Assembly: GCA_025267735.1 (NCBI GenBank)
Contig: CM046309.1
Coordinates: 53,636,319 to 53,700,318, forward strand
DNA from: Mactra quadrangularis
Lineage: Eukaryota; Mollusca; Bivalvia; Venerida; Mactridae
Reading direction: 5' to 3'
DNA length: 64,000 nt
Position numbers and translations under genes: made by a program. Numbering within the stretch: position 1 is the first letter of the stretch; each line of letters opens with the position of its first letter. Positions 54,801 to 62,067 of the stretch are shown one piece after another. The notes below the pieces were generated by a model that was given only the letters and a program-made list of their open reading frames with translations, was not told the origin of the DNA and did not search any database.

Positions 54801-57800
54801 TCGGTGCTTCAGGTTGTTCAACCGTCCGCCCGCCTGGAGCAACGGTTATTGAACGATGATGCTTTAAACGGCTCCAGTTACTTTGTTAATAAGATGTGTA
54901 GTTATGACATTTGAGTCTCTTAATTGAATAACGAAAATATAATTGAATCAACTCACTGTCTCTGAGGGTATGTTTCTGGAGGCTTGAGATCCATTTCTAC
55001 AAAGTTTATCTCAACAATTTCGTTGACGTCACCAATGAACGAGTAGAGGACGCAGTTCAGATTTGTAGGGTATCGCTTGGGGTAGTCGGGAGAGAGAAAG
55101 TGTCCCTGAGAGAGACCGTTACTTTGGAAAACAACACACTCGCACGCTGAAATAATAGAAAATATAGTTGTTATTATTTTAGAAACAATTTCAAAATCAC
55201 GTGACATATGTATATTCAAATACAACAGACAACACACGCCATCTAGCGTCTCTCACATGAAACAAACTACTCCATTATTCTTGCCCCTTCGACATTTACA
55301 ATTCAATTACGCTGTACATACTTTAATTATCCACGTTTCCTGCCTATTATCGACTACAAAAGTTCCACGATGGATAAACTATTTTAAGCCATAGAGCTGT
55401 TTCCAAACGCCAATGGCTTTGACACTTTCAAGATTTACCGAGGAGAAAAACATTCCCCAAAACTACAGTTGAGCATGGAACATCGCCAAAATTTACTTAA
55501 CAATAAATTTGCTGGTTTTAACAAAACACAACACAATTCTAACAACTGTCATTAGATAATCCAATAAACAAAGGAAAATTCGAGGAAAAACAAATTTCAA
55601 AACTCGGGACTAAATTTTTTGTTGTCTATGTATTGTTGTAGGTTTTGACGACGTGTGTTTTCACTGTATTTGATTATTCAAACGTCGTAAATAATTGTAG
55701 GATCATTGTTTTAATAAGTGGGCAATACAAGGTTTTATTTTTTGTATGCATGAATATGTCTTAAAACAGGGTACACTTTGTTCATTTTTGTACTTACCAT
55801 CACCTGAAAGAAACCTAAGAAAATTATAAATAAAGAATCACAAAATACAGATCAAGTTTAAACTATTCAAGAGTCTATTCAACTTTAACTTCGTTTTATT
55901 TAAAGACCAACAGGGATGATAGGGCATTACTTAACTAAGTTGCCTCTTCAATTTCAGTCTACATCGTTTAAGCGACATTATTAACAATTGCTTATCCAAT
56001 TCCATTTTTAATGAACGAATTGTAAAGAGACCCTGAATTTACTAAACTGATAATCATTTTTGAGATGAAAGTCGTAGAATTTTAGAGGGTACGAAAATTA
56101 TTGAGTACAAAAGTGTAGACTATTGTTCTTCAATATTTGGATATTTTCAAACCTATCATAACCGTCTGTAAGGAGAGGTACTATCTAAACAACATGCAAA
56201 AACAATCACATCAAAAAGTTATTATAACAAAGACTGTACGGCTCCTTACAAGATCAATGTTATGACAGTTGTATAACTCAAATATTAGAAAATATCCAAC
56301 AGAAATCTTGACGTACAATGTGTTACACTTCCCAAATGTCTGTTATGTTTGTATGAGAAGGAAGGAGAGAGAATGAGCGAGGGACGGAGAGAGAAGCACA
56401 GAGATAGAGAGGGGTACAGAGAGGGTAGAGGAGAGAGAGGTTAGAGGGTGGGGGAGGGGAAAGGGAGAGAGAGAGAGAGAGAGAGGGAGTGAGGGACAAA
56501 GAGAGAGAGGCGGGGGAGCGAGGGAGGGGAGAGATTAAAGAGGGGAGAGGGGGAAAGAGACAAAGAAGGTGGGGAAGGAGAGAAAGGGGGAGGAAAAGGG
56601 GTAGAGAAAGCAAAAAAAGAGACAGATGAAGAAAAAGAAAAATGAGAAAGCGGAAGGGAGTGAAGAAAAGGAGAGAGGGTTGAAAGAATGACAAACAGAA
56701 ATTAACACAGAGAGAGAAAGAGGGGGAGGGGGAACAAAAGAGAAAGAGGGAAATAGAGGGAAAATGTGAAAGAGTTAGAGAAAGAGTAGGGGAAGAGAAA
56801 AGAGAGTAACAGATAGTTAATGACAGAAGGGGGAAACAGAGAAAGAGACAGGAACCAGTAAGAGAGAGAAGGGGGAGGGAATAGGAAAAGTGATACCAGG
56901 GAAGAGAGAGAGACAAATAGAAAAAACAGAGAGCACAAGAGCGATATAGAAAAAAGAGAGTAGGGGAAAGAAAAGAAAGAGAGAGAGAGAGAAAGACAAA
57001 TAGAGAACAGAGAGCCAGACAGAGAAGTAGAGTAAGCGAAATCTAGAAAGAGACAGGGAGAGAAAACGAGAGAGAGAGAAAGTAGGGAAATGTTTCTTCT
57101 TATACTAACAGTCTTAAAATCTTGTCATTATTCCATAATGTCAGATCTCTATTAAGTCTGAAATTATTCTCTCGAAATTACATTTTCAATACATCATTTG
57201 TATGTGTTTTGCTTTCTAGGGAATTTTTGCAAGAACGTCTGCTAAAAAGACGTTAGGAAAAAATCTAGTTATGATCTTATGTATATCTTTTTTTCAATTA
57301 CAGCGACATATAGAGTTATTCATGTAGCAATAAGATAAAATATGGTAAAAATAGAAATGGCGAAAAATGGCGAAACACCAAGATGAAATATTGTTCTTAA
57401 TAACATAGATAGACTAAATCAAGTATTAGTTTTGAGTGTTCCTTCATGTCAATACGTTTACCTTGTCTTGTCTGGTAGTCGGTTTCAATGGGTAAACAAG
57501 CCTCTTTCGCTGCAAGAAAATAGTCACCACACAAAACGATAAATAATCAATGTTCAAACATGTTTAAACATAAAAATACAAAAAATTGCTAACAATATAT
57601 AAAAAATAAAACCTCCATTTATAAATATTACTGAGTTTGATCAAATATATATGTATTGTTATATCATTTGCAATAAGGGACTTTAGCCAGTTATTTCCCA
57701 TGTATACTCTTCAAATAGGTAGGTGTAGATCCTATTAGTTGAAATACTCGGATTTTACCCTTACTTTTTAATGTCAATTTGCCAAAATTAATCTTATATA

Positions 57801-60800
57801 TCTTTTTTGTAAATTACTTAATTTGTTTAAAAATTCAAGCTAAGTATTTTTAGGATAAAGTCCTATCTAAATTTCATCACTTCTGTTAATATCTTCATTA
57901 ACAATTAGAGATTAGATGAAATATTTTGTTATTCCTACATTCCCAGAAATTCAATGATAAAATTCCGACTGTAAGGACCTACCTACCAATTGGATTGCTT
58001 CAGATTTTATCAGAGAAAGATAACTGACCAAAGTCCCTAATTGCAAATGATGCATACGTTAACTCCGCTAAATTAAATATTTACGCTAGCATTTCTGTAC
58101 TCATTATCGATGATAGTAGATACTCGTATTTATGTACAATGTATGGCGATCGGTGAACACAAATAAAGTATTTAAACTAGCGGGGTTAATGTATACGCCA
58201 CTGAAATTTTAATAAAATAAAATAATAATTGTACGATAAGACATTGTCTATTACAGCTATTGCAGTTAGTTCCGTGTATAGATCAACAGTTAACAAAAAA
58301 CTAATTTAAGATTCTATTCACACTTCTTCGTCTGCATCCTGGATGAAAGTGATTTATTTCTATTTAATATGCAAAATGCAAATAAGCTTTAATATGAAGT
58401 TAACACCTAGACTTTTGTGTCTCTGTGAATCGCCAAACGCACAGCGGAAGAAATCGGCTCCTTCATAATATAAATTAGAAGTTCACAAATAGGTCGAGCG
58501 ATGAAATCATGTTTCGACATCGATAGCACCTATTTTACATAACAAGGTCAACTGTTTCATCAAAATGAATTGTTAACAAAACACGGAGACTAAAAAGTAC
58601 TGCTATTTGCATATATACAATGTACATTTGGCCAAGTTAGTGAAAATCCCATTCTTAAGAACGTACGTAAAAACATGGTCGAGTTGATTTTAAATAATAC
58701 ATATATGTATAATTAAATTCTTATAGAAAACAAGTCGACAGAAAAGCGACGAAAACATTTCAAAATTTCAGATGAGAATTGTTAGACATGCAAATTTCAA
58801 TTTTGATTAAAATTGAAGGGAAAATACAGAAATTTACATAAGGTTTCGTGCGATTAAACATCGCTTAGAGTAGCAGACAGTGCCTAGAACTCTGATGTCA
58901 ACCTAAAGACAGTACACGTCATTGCTACTCAAAAACTCTATCTTTCCACGAGAAATTTGGGAAACGTACGTTGTAATTACGAGAAATAAACAATTTTGGA
59001 AAAAAATCAAGAACGTACAACGTAGTTGTGTGGGGAAAATTCGAAGCGAAACTCCACGCAGACGGTATTCATACTTGAAAATTTCGTGGCATGCTTTTTT
59101 GCGTATATGTTTTCACCTAAAATCTATTTAATAACTTGAAGCAGTTAAGTGTATTTATAAATATTTGCCATTATCTAACGGCTGACAAGTGAGAAAATAT
59201 TCTAAATGAAAGGTAATTCTCGTTTCCGGTTAAAGGTGATAATATCATCCGCATTTGATTTCCTTGTTTGAATACCACTTGTTAATTTTCGATCGCATTT
59301 AACCATTCTTGTACAAGGGGCAGTGCGTACTTTTATCCTCTGCAGAAGTTCAAATTAAAGACCGTTTTACCGTAAATGTCCGGGCAAAACTCTAACTTGA
59401 GAGTTGTTCTTTCGATGACGTTCATGCCGCCAACGCCTGTCCGCAGAAAATCGTTATGCCTTGATCACACATTTCAATAAAGGGAAATAACCATAGCGGA
59501 GGGTTTAAGAGAATATTGTTCGTAAGTTTACATTATGAAAGTTTGTACTATAAGTTCGATTTTTGAGGGACATGAAGTTTCGCAGTTACCTAAAATAGGG
59601 CTAGATTATTTTTAGTGGTAAAAATACTTTAGCCATATTTGTATAGCTAAAGTAAATAAAATGCAGTGTGATCATGATCATGATCATAGTGCTTTGATAA
59701 AAGGACACTCAGACACAATATTTTGTTCTTACTTTACATGCACTAAAACATAATCTCTATTTCAATATTTTAATCAATGCTGTCGTAATATCCACTTTAA
59801 AGCAAGACATGAATTTAAATTCCAATGACTTTCCACGTCGCTTTTATGCTGCTAAAGTATGATAGATGCTCCTAATTTAAAAAGGTGATATTCATCATCA
59901 TAATGGAAAAGGGGCTATCAAATATTCATACTGAATCAAACCATAAAACAGAATTAAACTTTAGGTAAAATATAATTACATATGAGGGGAAACTACATAA
60001 CGTAGAATTACATGTCAAGTTTCTGATACACTGTTATAGTATATGTGTCCCCTGGGTTCACTTCAATATATATGGTACCATCCAACAGTTCTTAAATAAA
60101 TTCTCGTTTTTAGGATTATAGTTCGTTCAGGGTAACATAAGGAGTCAAATTTAAACGATGTTCTATGTAAACAATGTCTCATCTTATTCTAATGCTACAG
60201 TCCCATAAACATGAGGGCACCGTACGGGCGCCGTGCAATCAAGCTCCGCAAGGACTCGTACGAACTCTTGCGTACCCGTACGGACTATTACGTTTTTACC
60301 AGGGTCCTTGAGATGAGCCGTGGATACACTTTTCAGTTTTATAGTCAAATCGTAAACAAAATCGTGGCCGAGTATGGATTAAACATGCATATCTTTCAGC
60401 TACGGTTCCGTACGGGTGTGTTGTTTTGTGCTATGTGCGTACCGTCACCTTAATACGCAAGGCTTCCAACGGCCTACGGCTGTCCAGACGTACGGGTCTG
60501 CAACAAGCCACGATTTTATGGGACTGAGGCATTTATGAGCTACATTCGATTCACATTTGAAATTTCATATTTACATAAAAAGTTAATCAACACATTTATA
60601 AGTTTATTAACTTGTCACAACTTGAATAATAACACGGCCACTGAATGTGTTTTTATTCAACTTCTTTTTAATCATTGAGTCACCAATCCATATTAATTAT
60701 TGATAATCTAACTATATATGCAGCGATTTTGAATATCGGGGAAAACAAGTTAAAAAGGAGTTAAAGATATCAGATTCAATGATCGTGTAATTATTTAAGT

Positions 60801-62067
60801 TGTGACAAGTTAATAAAACAGAACTATACACGAATAAGCTTTATCATAGAAGTAAAAGTACAAGCGATAAGCATGGTAGTTTTCCTTTCAAATTTCATTA
60901 GCCGAATAACTTTGGAAGGGCACTTTATATTTGATTATTCATGACTTTGTTCTAACTGCTAAATTCCTATATCACTTCCCCAAAGACATTTCTGCCACAA
61001 TCATAAAGTACAAGATTCATATCTGAGGCTTATGTTTTGATTCTATGAGCCCCACAAATTACAAAATAATTGGTATAGCAACCACATATTTTCATATCAG
61101 TCATATTCAATGCTTGAATTCTATCTGTTTTCGTTGCTTTATGTATATCATAAAATGTCTCTTGTACTTTTGGGAGACAGCTTTGGTACTAAACATCAAA
61201 ATGAATAAGAACCAGCATCCACGTTAGATGGGTATATGCGACTTTAGAAGATTTTTACTTTTCAAAATACAATGCAGTTTAGTCGCCAAAAATGACTGAA
61301 ATTCAACGTTCGCGTGAACCAAATACGTATGGCTAAAGTTGATTTAATTGCTAAAGTCTGGCGGTAAGCTTTACACAGTGAATTCATTCTGATTGCATGT
61401 ATCTCCAATAGAAATTTAAAGAAAATGATATAAATTTCATGTGTTTCAGCGATACAATAGTGCTTCTCATTCACCACCTCAACGGACATTAAGTCAAAAA
61501 TACTTTTTAAACCATGAAATTTAGATTACTATTATTTTGTGAACAAGTCCCTTGGTTCATGTGGTGCCAAATATTAGTTGCAAATTTTAAGAATCGTCCA
61601 TTTTAGAGCGAATGTAAAAGTCCTAATTAGTGTCCTTAACCAAGTATATCCATCTTTGGCTCTCATTTTGTTATTTGTTGAGGCGTCCCTTCGAAAGCAT
61701 TAAAACTCATTTAAAGAACATCTCTCTCTTTGATTTTCATCTTTGTGGAAGGTATGTGTTTGTTTACCGTTGATGTTCCTGATACGTTTGCCAACATCTT
61801 TTTATACATTAGATCTTATATAAAACAAAGTATGATTGACCAGTGTTATTAAAATAACAAAGACTAACATCATATATTCGAATTGAATCTAAATCGCAGC
61901 GTTGATGAAAAATATAATTCCCGCGAAATTCTAGAACGCGTTGTTAAATTCGGCACTTCGATCAAATCAACACTTGACTTGTACAAATACTTACTCGGAT
62001 CAACTCCTAATGTGGGCACCAGAAAGAAAACGATGTACAGCAGCAAGCACTCATACCAATACACCAT
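36825..62067 (-). CDS. sol-1: SOL-1-like CUB-domain protein, N-terminal part (8 exons, 3' incomplete)
   Basis: Joining eight minus-strand exons (listed separately) gives one open frame of 336 complete codons plus one base. Order of parts: signal peptide (residues 1 to about 21), short Cys-containing spacer (25-43), CUB1 (44-177; cysteine pairs expected C46-C74 and C107-C133), linker, CUB2 (192-318; C192-C222 and C253-C277), then a Ser/Pro-rich linker. Each CUB has the family SPxYPxxY loop and a central Cys. CUB2 has the GDVIRVYDG strand and STGPYLYIEF, and CUB1 has SSGRALVFEFH. The N-terminal CEC start of CUB1 and the FSTDG linker before CUB2 are as I recall them in invertebrate suppressor-of-lurcher proteins, which act with AMPA-type glutamate receptors at the synaptic membrane. 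The CUB assignment is seen directly; the SOL-1 identity is from memory of the family. Tolloid, neuropilin or Neto relatives are less likely. Further CUBs, the membrane segment and the stop codon were not found to the left. Confidence 0.75.
36861..38324. other. Intron between CUB2 and the linker exon
   Basis: 1.46 kb intron holding one copy of a dispersed repeat (37071-37340) and an (AAC)n run at 38276-38293. The rest is AT-rich with nothing recognised. Confidence 0.5.
37071..37340 (+). repeat. Dispersed repeat C, copy in intron
   Basis: Shares atttcaggggtaggcagta, gtcatcctgagcatccctcg and gttattataaacagtgtttt with 46431-46700. Confidence 0.9.
38325..38545 (-). CDS. Exon 7 of the CUB gene: second half of CUB domain 2
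   Basis: 221 nt, phase 2 acceptor (TTTTTTTTCAG) and phase 1 donor (G|GTAAGT). It encodes GCDGVGDVIRVYDGRDS, the canonical GDxxxVYDG CUB strand, then LNAICDTQ with the fourth cysteine (C277), and STGPYLYIEFMSD plus GFSAVYEF to close the domain. The exon ends in a Pro-rich tail (KYPRPPDI). A short (AAC)n run lies in the intron about 32-50 bases beyond its donor. Confidence 0.92.
38546..40182. other. Intron splitting CUB domain 2
   Basis: 1.6 kb intron. It contains a decayed protein-like stretch on the plus strand at about 39226-39468 (listed separately). The rest is AT-rich with no recognised element. Confidence 0.5.
39226..39468 (+). pseudogene. Decayed protein-coding relic, unknown origin
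   Basis: From about 39226 the plus strand reads open for about 45 codons (includes SILDRVVKKYRRWNTFVTNE) to a TAG. One frame over, it continues open at once with FDLDFKIEMPMYVIDVPENL and ends INQHFGR then a stop at 39468. The composition (alternating acidic, basic and hydrophobic residues, low Cys) looks more like protein than random translation of AT-rich DNA. A single-base frameshift would join the two halves, as in an old transposon or retrocopy. The family is not recognised and chance is possible. Confidence 0.25.
40183..40402 (-). CDS. Exon 6 of the CUB gene: linker and first half of CUB domain 2
   Basis: 220 nt, phase 1 acceptor (TTATTTTAG) and phase 2 donor (AA|GTAAGT). It begins with the interdomain linker SAFSTDGVLDLGTQC, followed by SGKFFSPKYPQKYSRSANC with the CUB SP-YP loop, and RYIFNGRESEIVKVKF. 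C192 and C222 are the first cysteine pair of CUB2. The linker with TDG followed by a Cys resembles the CUB1-CUB2 junction in SOL-1 family members. Confidence 0.92.
41690..41850 (-). mobile_element. SINE, family A (degenerate)
   Basis: In reverse it keeps the body landmarks ttatcaatatacattattaa, gaggtaaatcgacattattg and ggatgggttccaaac, ending in a worn A box (actgcgctatgta). Confidence 0.65.
42250..42580 (+). mobile_element. tRNA-derived SINE, family B
   Basis: B box gggttcgaatcccac preceded by a gatcgagaggtcc arm, then the family B body (tttccttgagtaggaa, ccactccacccaggtgtaaa, tggtacc). The 3' part with gctgtaaagtcggtgaacg is also seen in the 34.3 kb copy. Open frames here are translations of the SINE. 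Confidence 0.85.
42890..43030. repeat. Duplicated block with GAATYRTCTCCC motif
   Basis: Matches 44459-44590: aggtagaatataacatgcaaagac, then an AT-rich middle and attgaat-tctccc. Similar tctccc tracts occur at 43030 and 43900. Confidence 0.7.
43668..43882 (-). CDS. Exon 5 of the CUB gene: second half of CUB domain 1
   Basis: 215 nt, phase 2 acceptor (TATTTTCAG) and phase 1 donor (A|GTAAGT). It completes a Gln codon with the previous exon, then reads CTDRIRIFKN, ELCGNLSN and SSGRALVFEFHTEF, ending GFKGIYTFLEK. These supply the third and fourth CUB cysteines (C107, C133) and the last beta strands. The usual GDY/GDxV before the DRIRIF strand is replaced by a CTD sequence. The preceding KPPETYPQRQ is where other SOL-1 proteins, as I recall, carry a Cys-containing GDY stretch. 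Confidence 0.92.
44459..44590. repeat. Duplicated block with GAATTATCTCCC motif
   Basis: Partner of 42890-43030, on the other side of exon 5. Confidence 0.7.
45288..45315. promoter_or_regulatory. Tandem RFX-type X-box motif
   Basis: GTTGCCTAGCAAT (45288-45300) and, two bases later, GTTGCCTGGCAAC (45303-45315), a perfect palindrome about one central base. Inverted GTTGCC/GGCAAC half sites with a 1-3 base gap are the classical RFX factor X-box. The site sits in the intron splitting CUB1. The motif is seen directly; regulatory use is inferred. Confidence 0.5.
45740..45880 (+). pseudogene. Ty3/gypsy-type aspartic protease relic
   Basis: The plus strand encodes EAYFVMDSGATLRFVKAVVK, followed closely by a DLGL stretch and a stop at about 45883. 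DSGAT followed by F-V and an LGL about 15-20 residues later is the active-site pattern of retroelement proteases. No reverse transcriptase or LTR is recognised around it, so this is a small decayed fragment. Confidence 0.6.
46197..46439 (-). other. Unassigned open stretch, probably repeat
   Basis: An 80-codon minus-strand frame with a hydrophobic end (GFILALFVPLGEIPQVLVFV). It contains a short inverted repeat (gggggatttccccc). There is no recognised domain and it is likely noncoding repeat sequence. Confidence 0.3.
46431..46700 (+). repeat. Dispersed repeat C, copy in the 11-kb intron
   Basis: Partner of 37071-37340 in the same orientation, with small indels. Confidence 0.9.
46970..47140 (+). 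repeat. Duplicated ORF-like block, copy 1
   Basis: Encodes IASHGAINPSKREMADVLNH and continues to GVMKLERSILTLI then a stop. The second copy at 47571-47710 keeps the same frame with few changes. Unknown family, possibly part of a transposon. Confidence 0.6.
47425..47570 (-). mobile_element. SINE, family A (body only)
   Basis: Reverse orientation: gtccataaccggtactcatc, ccacaaggacgactt, aaatcgacattattgataga and catggaagggtgtaaccag. The tRNA head is missing. Confidence 0.7.
47571..47860 (+). repeat. Duplicated ORF-like block, copy 2
   Basis: Repeats 46999-47140 and the following 0.13 kb (to tttttataattttatttgga). The stop codon is at the same place. A SINE relic lies between the copies. Confidence 0.65.
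47985..48285 (-). mobile_element. SINE, family A (full length, worn)
   Basis: Reverse orientation with the body (ataaccagtactcacctacc, ccacaaggcg, tcaacgttattgacaaattc, cgtggaagggtataac) and a remnant of the tRNA head near 48210-48260. Confidence 0.75.
48592..48870 (+). mobile_element. tRNA-derived SINE, family A (best preserved copy)
   Basis: A box tagcgcagttggtagcgc at 48597-48614 and B box gggttcgaatccca at 48650 give a pol III promoter derived from a tRNA. The D-stem gcgc/gcgc is intact but the acceptor stem does not pair, so it is not a working tRNA. The body follows (cttccatgaaaatttgacag, cttgtggaagggtagg, gagtactggttatagac), and the end is cacggcgttaact then aataaataaa. Confidence 0.9.
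49535..49690 (+). mobile_element. SINE, family A (3' half)
   Basis: Contains ggtcttgtggaagggtaatg, then gggactgattattaacaagg and the end tacggcggcgttaaaccc. Confidence 0.75.
49868..50168. repeat. Degenerate minisatellite, about four units of 67-85 bp
   Basis: Units share agtaat-c-aaatgga(c)at, ggctatg(a/t)ccgcgtg and ctatacacca. They vary in length by internal loss. The tract is much richer in GC and CpG than its surroundings. Confidence 0.85.
50755..51142. mobile_element. Possible inverted-repeat element
   Basis: atgagacaatatg at 50755-50767 is mirrored as catattgtctcat at 51130-51142, and both ends are rich in gatac/gtatc steps. The inside has short repeats around caactcaa-ccg-gg. The plus-strand open frame across it is likely not a gene. 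Target-site duplications are not evident. Confidence 0.45.
51090..51123. repeat. CGTAT pentanucleotide microsatellite
   Basis: Consecutive cgtat units with one cgcat variant, close to the right end of the possible element at 50755-51142. Confidence 0.9.
51305..51375. repeat. Long hairpin with 23-bp arms
   Basis: gggtttaacgcaaaacggtc and the following three bases at 51305-51327 pair with 51353-51375, with three mismatches and a loop of about 25 bases. It may be a foldback remnant of a transposon. Confidence 0.85.
53324..53393. repeat. 70-nt near-perfect hairpin
   Basis: Arms of about 31 bases (left gtatatatgttgcagggaat, right ending cctgtaacatatac) with a loop of a few bases (tgaaatc region) and only a few mismatches or bulges. 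The size and shape resemble a pre-miRNA, but an inverted-repeat transposon remnant is equally possible. Confidence 0.8.
53430..53665 (+). mobile_element. SINE, family A (degenerate)
   Basis: B-box-like tggttcgagcctc, then ctggttataccc, tcgtttttcctccattggg, ggtcataaggaaaggtatat and cctggtaatagacaaaggtc in the family order. Confidence 0.75.
54957..55146 (-). CDS. Exon 4 of the CUB gene: first half of CUB domain 1
   Basis: 190 nt, phase 1 acceptor (TTATTTCAG) and phase 2 donor (CA|GTGAGT). Codons 44-105 encode CECVVF, then HFLSPDYPKRYPTNLNC with the conserved SP-YP loop and the second CUB cysteine, then LYSFIGDVNEIVEINF, the typical beta strand after it. The local base composition is clearly richer in GC than the surrounding intron. 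The domain is completed by the next exon about 11 kb away. Confidence 0.92.
55147..55797. other. Intron between microexon and exon 4
   Basis: 651 bp, AT-rich, with a clean GTAAGT donor on the microexon side and a TTATTTCAG acceptor at exon 4. No repeats recognised. Confidence 0.5.
55798..55803 (-). CDS. Candidate 6-nt microexon of the CUB gene
   Basis: Six bases, GTGATG, are flanked by a perfect acceptor (TTTCTTTCAG) and a consensus donor (GTAAGT) on the minus strand. Phase 1 on both sides means that inclusion adds Gly-Asp just before the CECVVF start of CUB1 and skipping leaves the frame intact. A second AG eleven bases upstream (TTTTCTTAG) would make a 17-nt exon and shift the frame, so the 6-nt form is preferred. 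No transcript evidence is available here, so the exon could be a chance pairing of splice signals. Confidence 0.55.
55804..57461. other. Intron 2 of the CUB gene
   Basis: 1.66 kb intron between exon 2 and the microexon, dominated by the long purine-rich tract at 56345-57090, which is CU-rich in the transcript. The rest is AT-rich and featureless. Confidence 0.55.
56345..57090. repeat. Purine-rich (GA)n-like low-complexity tract
   Basis: About 740 bases of almost only G and A on the plus strand, with runs of gagaga and many variant units. The 197-codon minus-strand open frame across it is a Ser/Leu/Pro-rich artefact of the absence of stop codons in CT-rich sequence. In the transcript of the CUB gene the tract is CU-rich and ends about 540 bases before the microexon. 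Confidence 0.95.
57462..57509 (-). CDS. Exon 2 of the CUB gene: 48-nt spacer exon
   Basis: 48 nt between an acceptor with TTTTCTTGCAG and a donor CAAG|GTAAAC. It is symmetric (phase 1 to phase 1) and encodes KEACLPIETDYQTRQ between the signal peptide and CUB1. Because it is symmetric, skipping it would not break the frame. The single cysteine (residue 29) is unpaired within the exon. The stretch is hydrophilic, and I recognise no domain in it. Confidence 0.75.
57663..58051. mobile_element. MITE with long terminal inverted repeats (389 bp)
   Basis: Left end atcatttgcaataagggact is matched in reverse at the right end (agtccctaattgcaaatgat). The similarity continues inward for more than 30 bases (ggtaggt and cggattttaccc also mirrored). 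No coding capacity, so it is a non-autonomous DNA transposon. The superfamily is not assigned. Confidence 0.85.
59670..59687. repeat. (GATCAT)3 run
   Basis: Three head-to-tail hexamers, self-complementary, in intron 1. Confidence 0.9.
60192..60532. mobile_element. MITE with CAGTCCCATAAA ends (about 340 bp)
   Basis: CAGTCCCATAAA at 60198-60209 is exactly mirrored at 60515-60526. The match extends outward as atgc. The interior is GC-rich with repeated cgtacgg/ccgtacg palindromes, so it folds back strongly. The 80-codon open frame in it is not a gene. Confidence 0.85.
60601..60820. mobile_element. Foldback MITE, about 220 bp
   Basis: ttattaacttgtcacaactt at the left end is mirrored as aagttgtgacaagttaataa at the right, and about 35 bases pair with three mismatches. 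It lies only about 70 bp from the preceding MITE. Confidence 0.85.
61000..61880. other. No recognisable content
   Basis: Intronic AT-rich DNA upstream of the exon 1 donor. Nothing identified. Confidence 0.4.
61995..62067 (-). CDS. Exon 1 of the CUB gene: signal peptide
   Basis: 73 nt: ATG plus 23 codons and one base, ending in a strong donor (A|GTAAGT, phase 1). The product starts MVYWYECLLLYIVFFLVPTLG, a hydrophobic core followed by VDP, so cleavage near residue 21 is likely. The ATG directly follows a convincing acceptor (pyrimidine-rich run then TTTACAG), which suggests an untranslated exon further upstream. If that acceptor is not used, the frame stays open for nine more codons to an ATG near 62094, which also leaves a hydrophobic N-terminus. 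The next exon restores the frame exactly. Confidence 0.7.

Larger units (their letters stand above)
43883..54956. other. 11-kb intron splitting CUB domain 1
   Basis: The largest intron of the gene. It contains a tandem X-box motif (45288-45315), a Ty3/gypsy protease relic, the 46.4 kb copy of a three-copy repeat, a duplicated ORF-like block (46.97-47.86 kb), a cluster of SINE copies (47.4-49.7 kb), a degenerate minisatellite (49.87-50.17 kb), a CGTAT microsatellite, two hairpins and another SINE at 53.4 kb. The patch at 52.49-52.65 kb is unusually C-rich but unrecognised. No extra CUB exon was seen. Confidence 0.6.
57510..61994. other. Intron 1 of the CUB gene
   Basis: 4.5 kb intron between the signal-peptide exon and exon 2. 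It holds three inverted-repeat elements (57663-58051, 60192-60532, 60601-60820) and a (GATCAT)3 run at 59670-59687. The remainder is plain AT-rich sequence, with slightly richer patches at 58.9-59.1 and 59.2-59.5 kb in which I recognise nothing. Confidence 0.6.

Noticed and set aside
56323..56916. 197-codon open frame on the minus strand
   Set aside because: It is the translation of a CT-rich simple repeat that lacks stop codons. The product is only Ser, Leu, Pro and Phe, and overlapping frames are open as well.
60211..60453. 80-codon frame starting MRAPYGRRAIKLRK
   Set aside because: It lies inside a MITE with mirrored ends. The Arg/Tyr-rich product reflects the CGTACGG palindromes.
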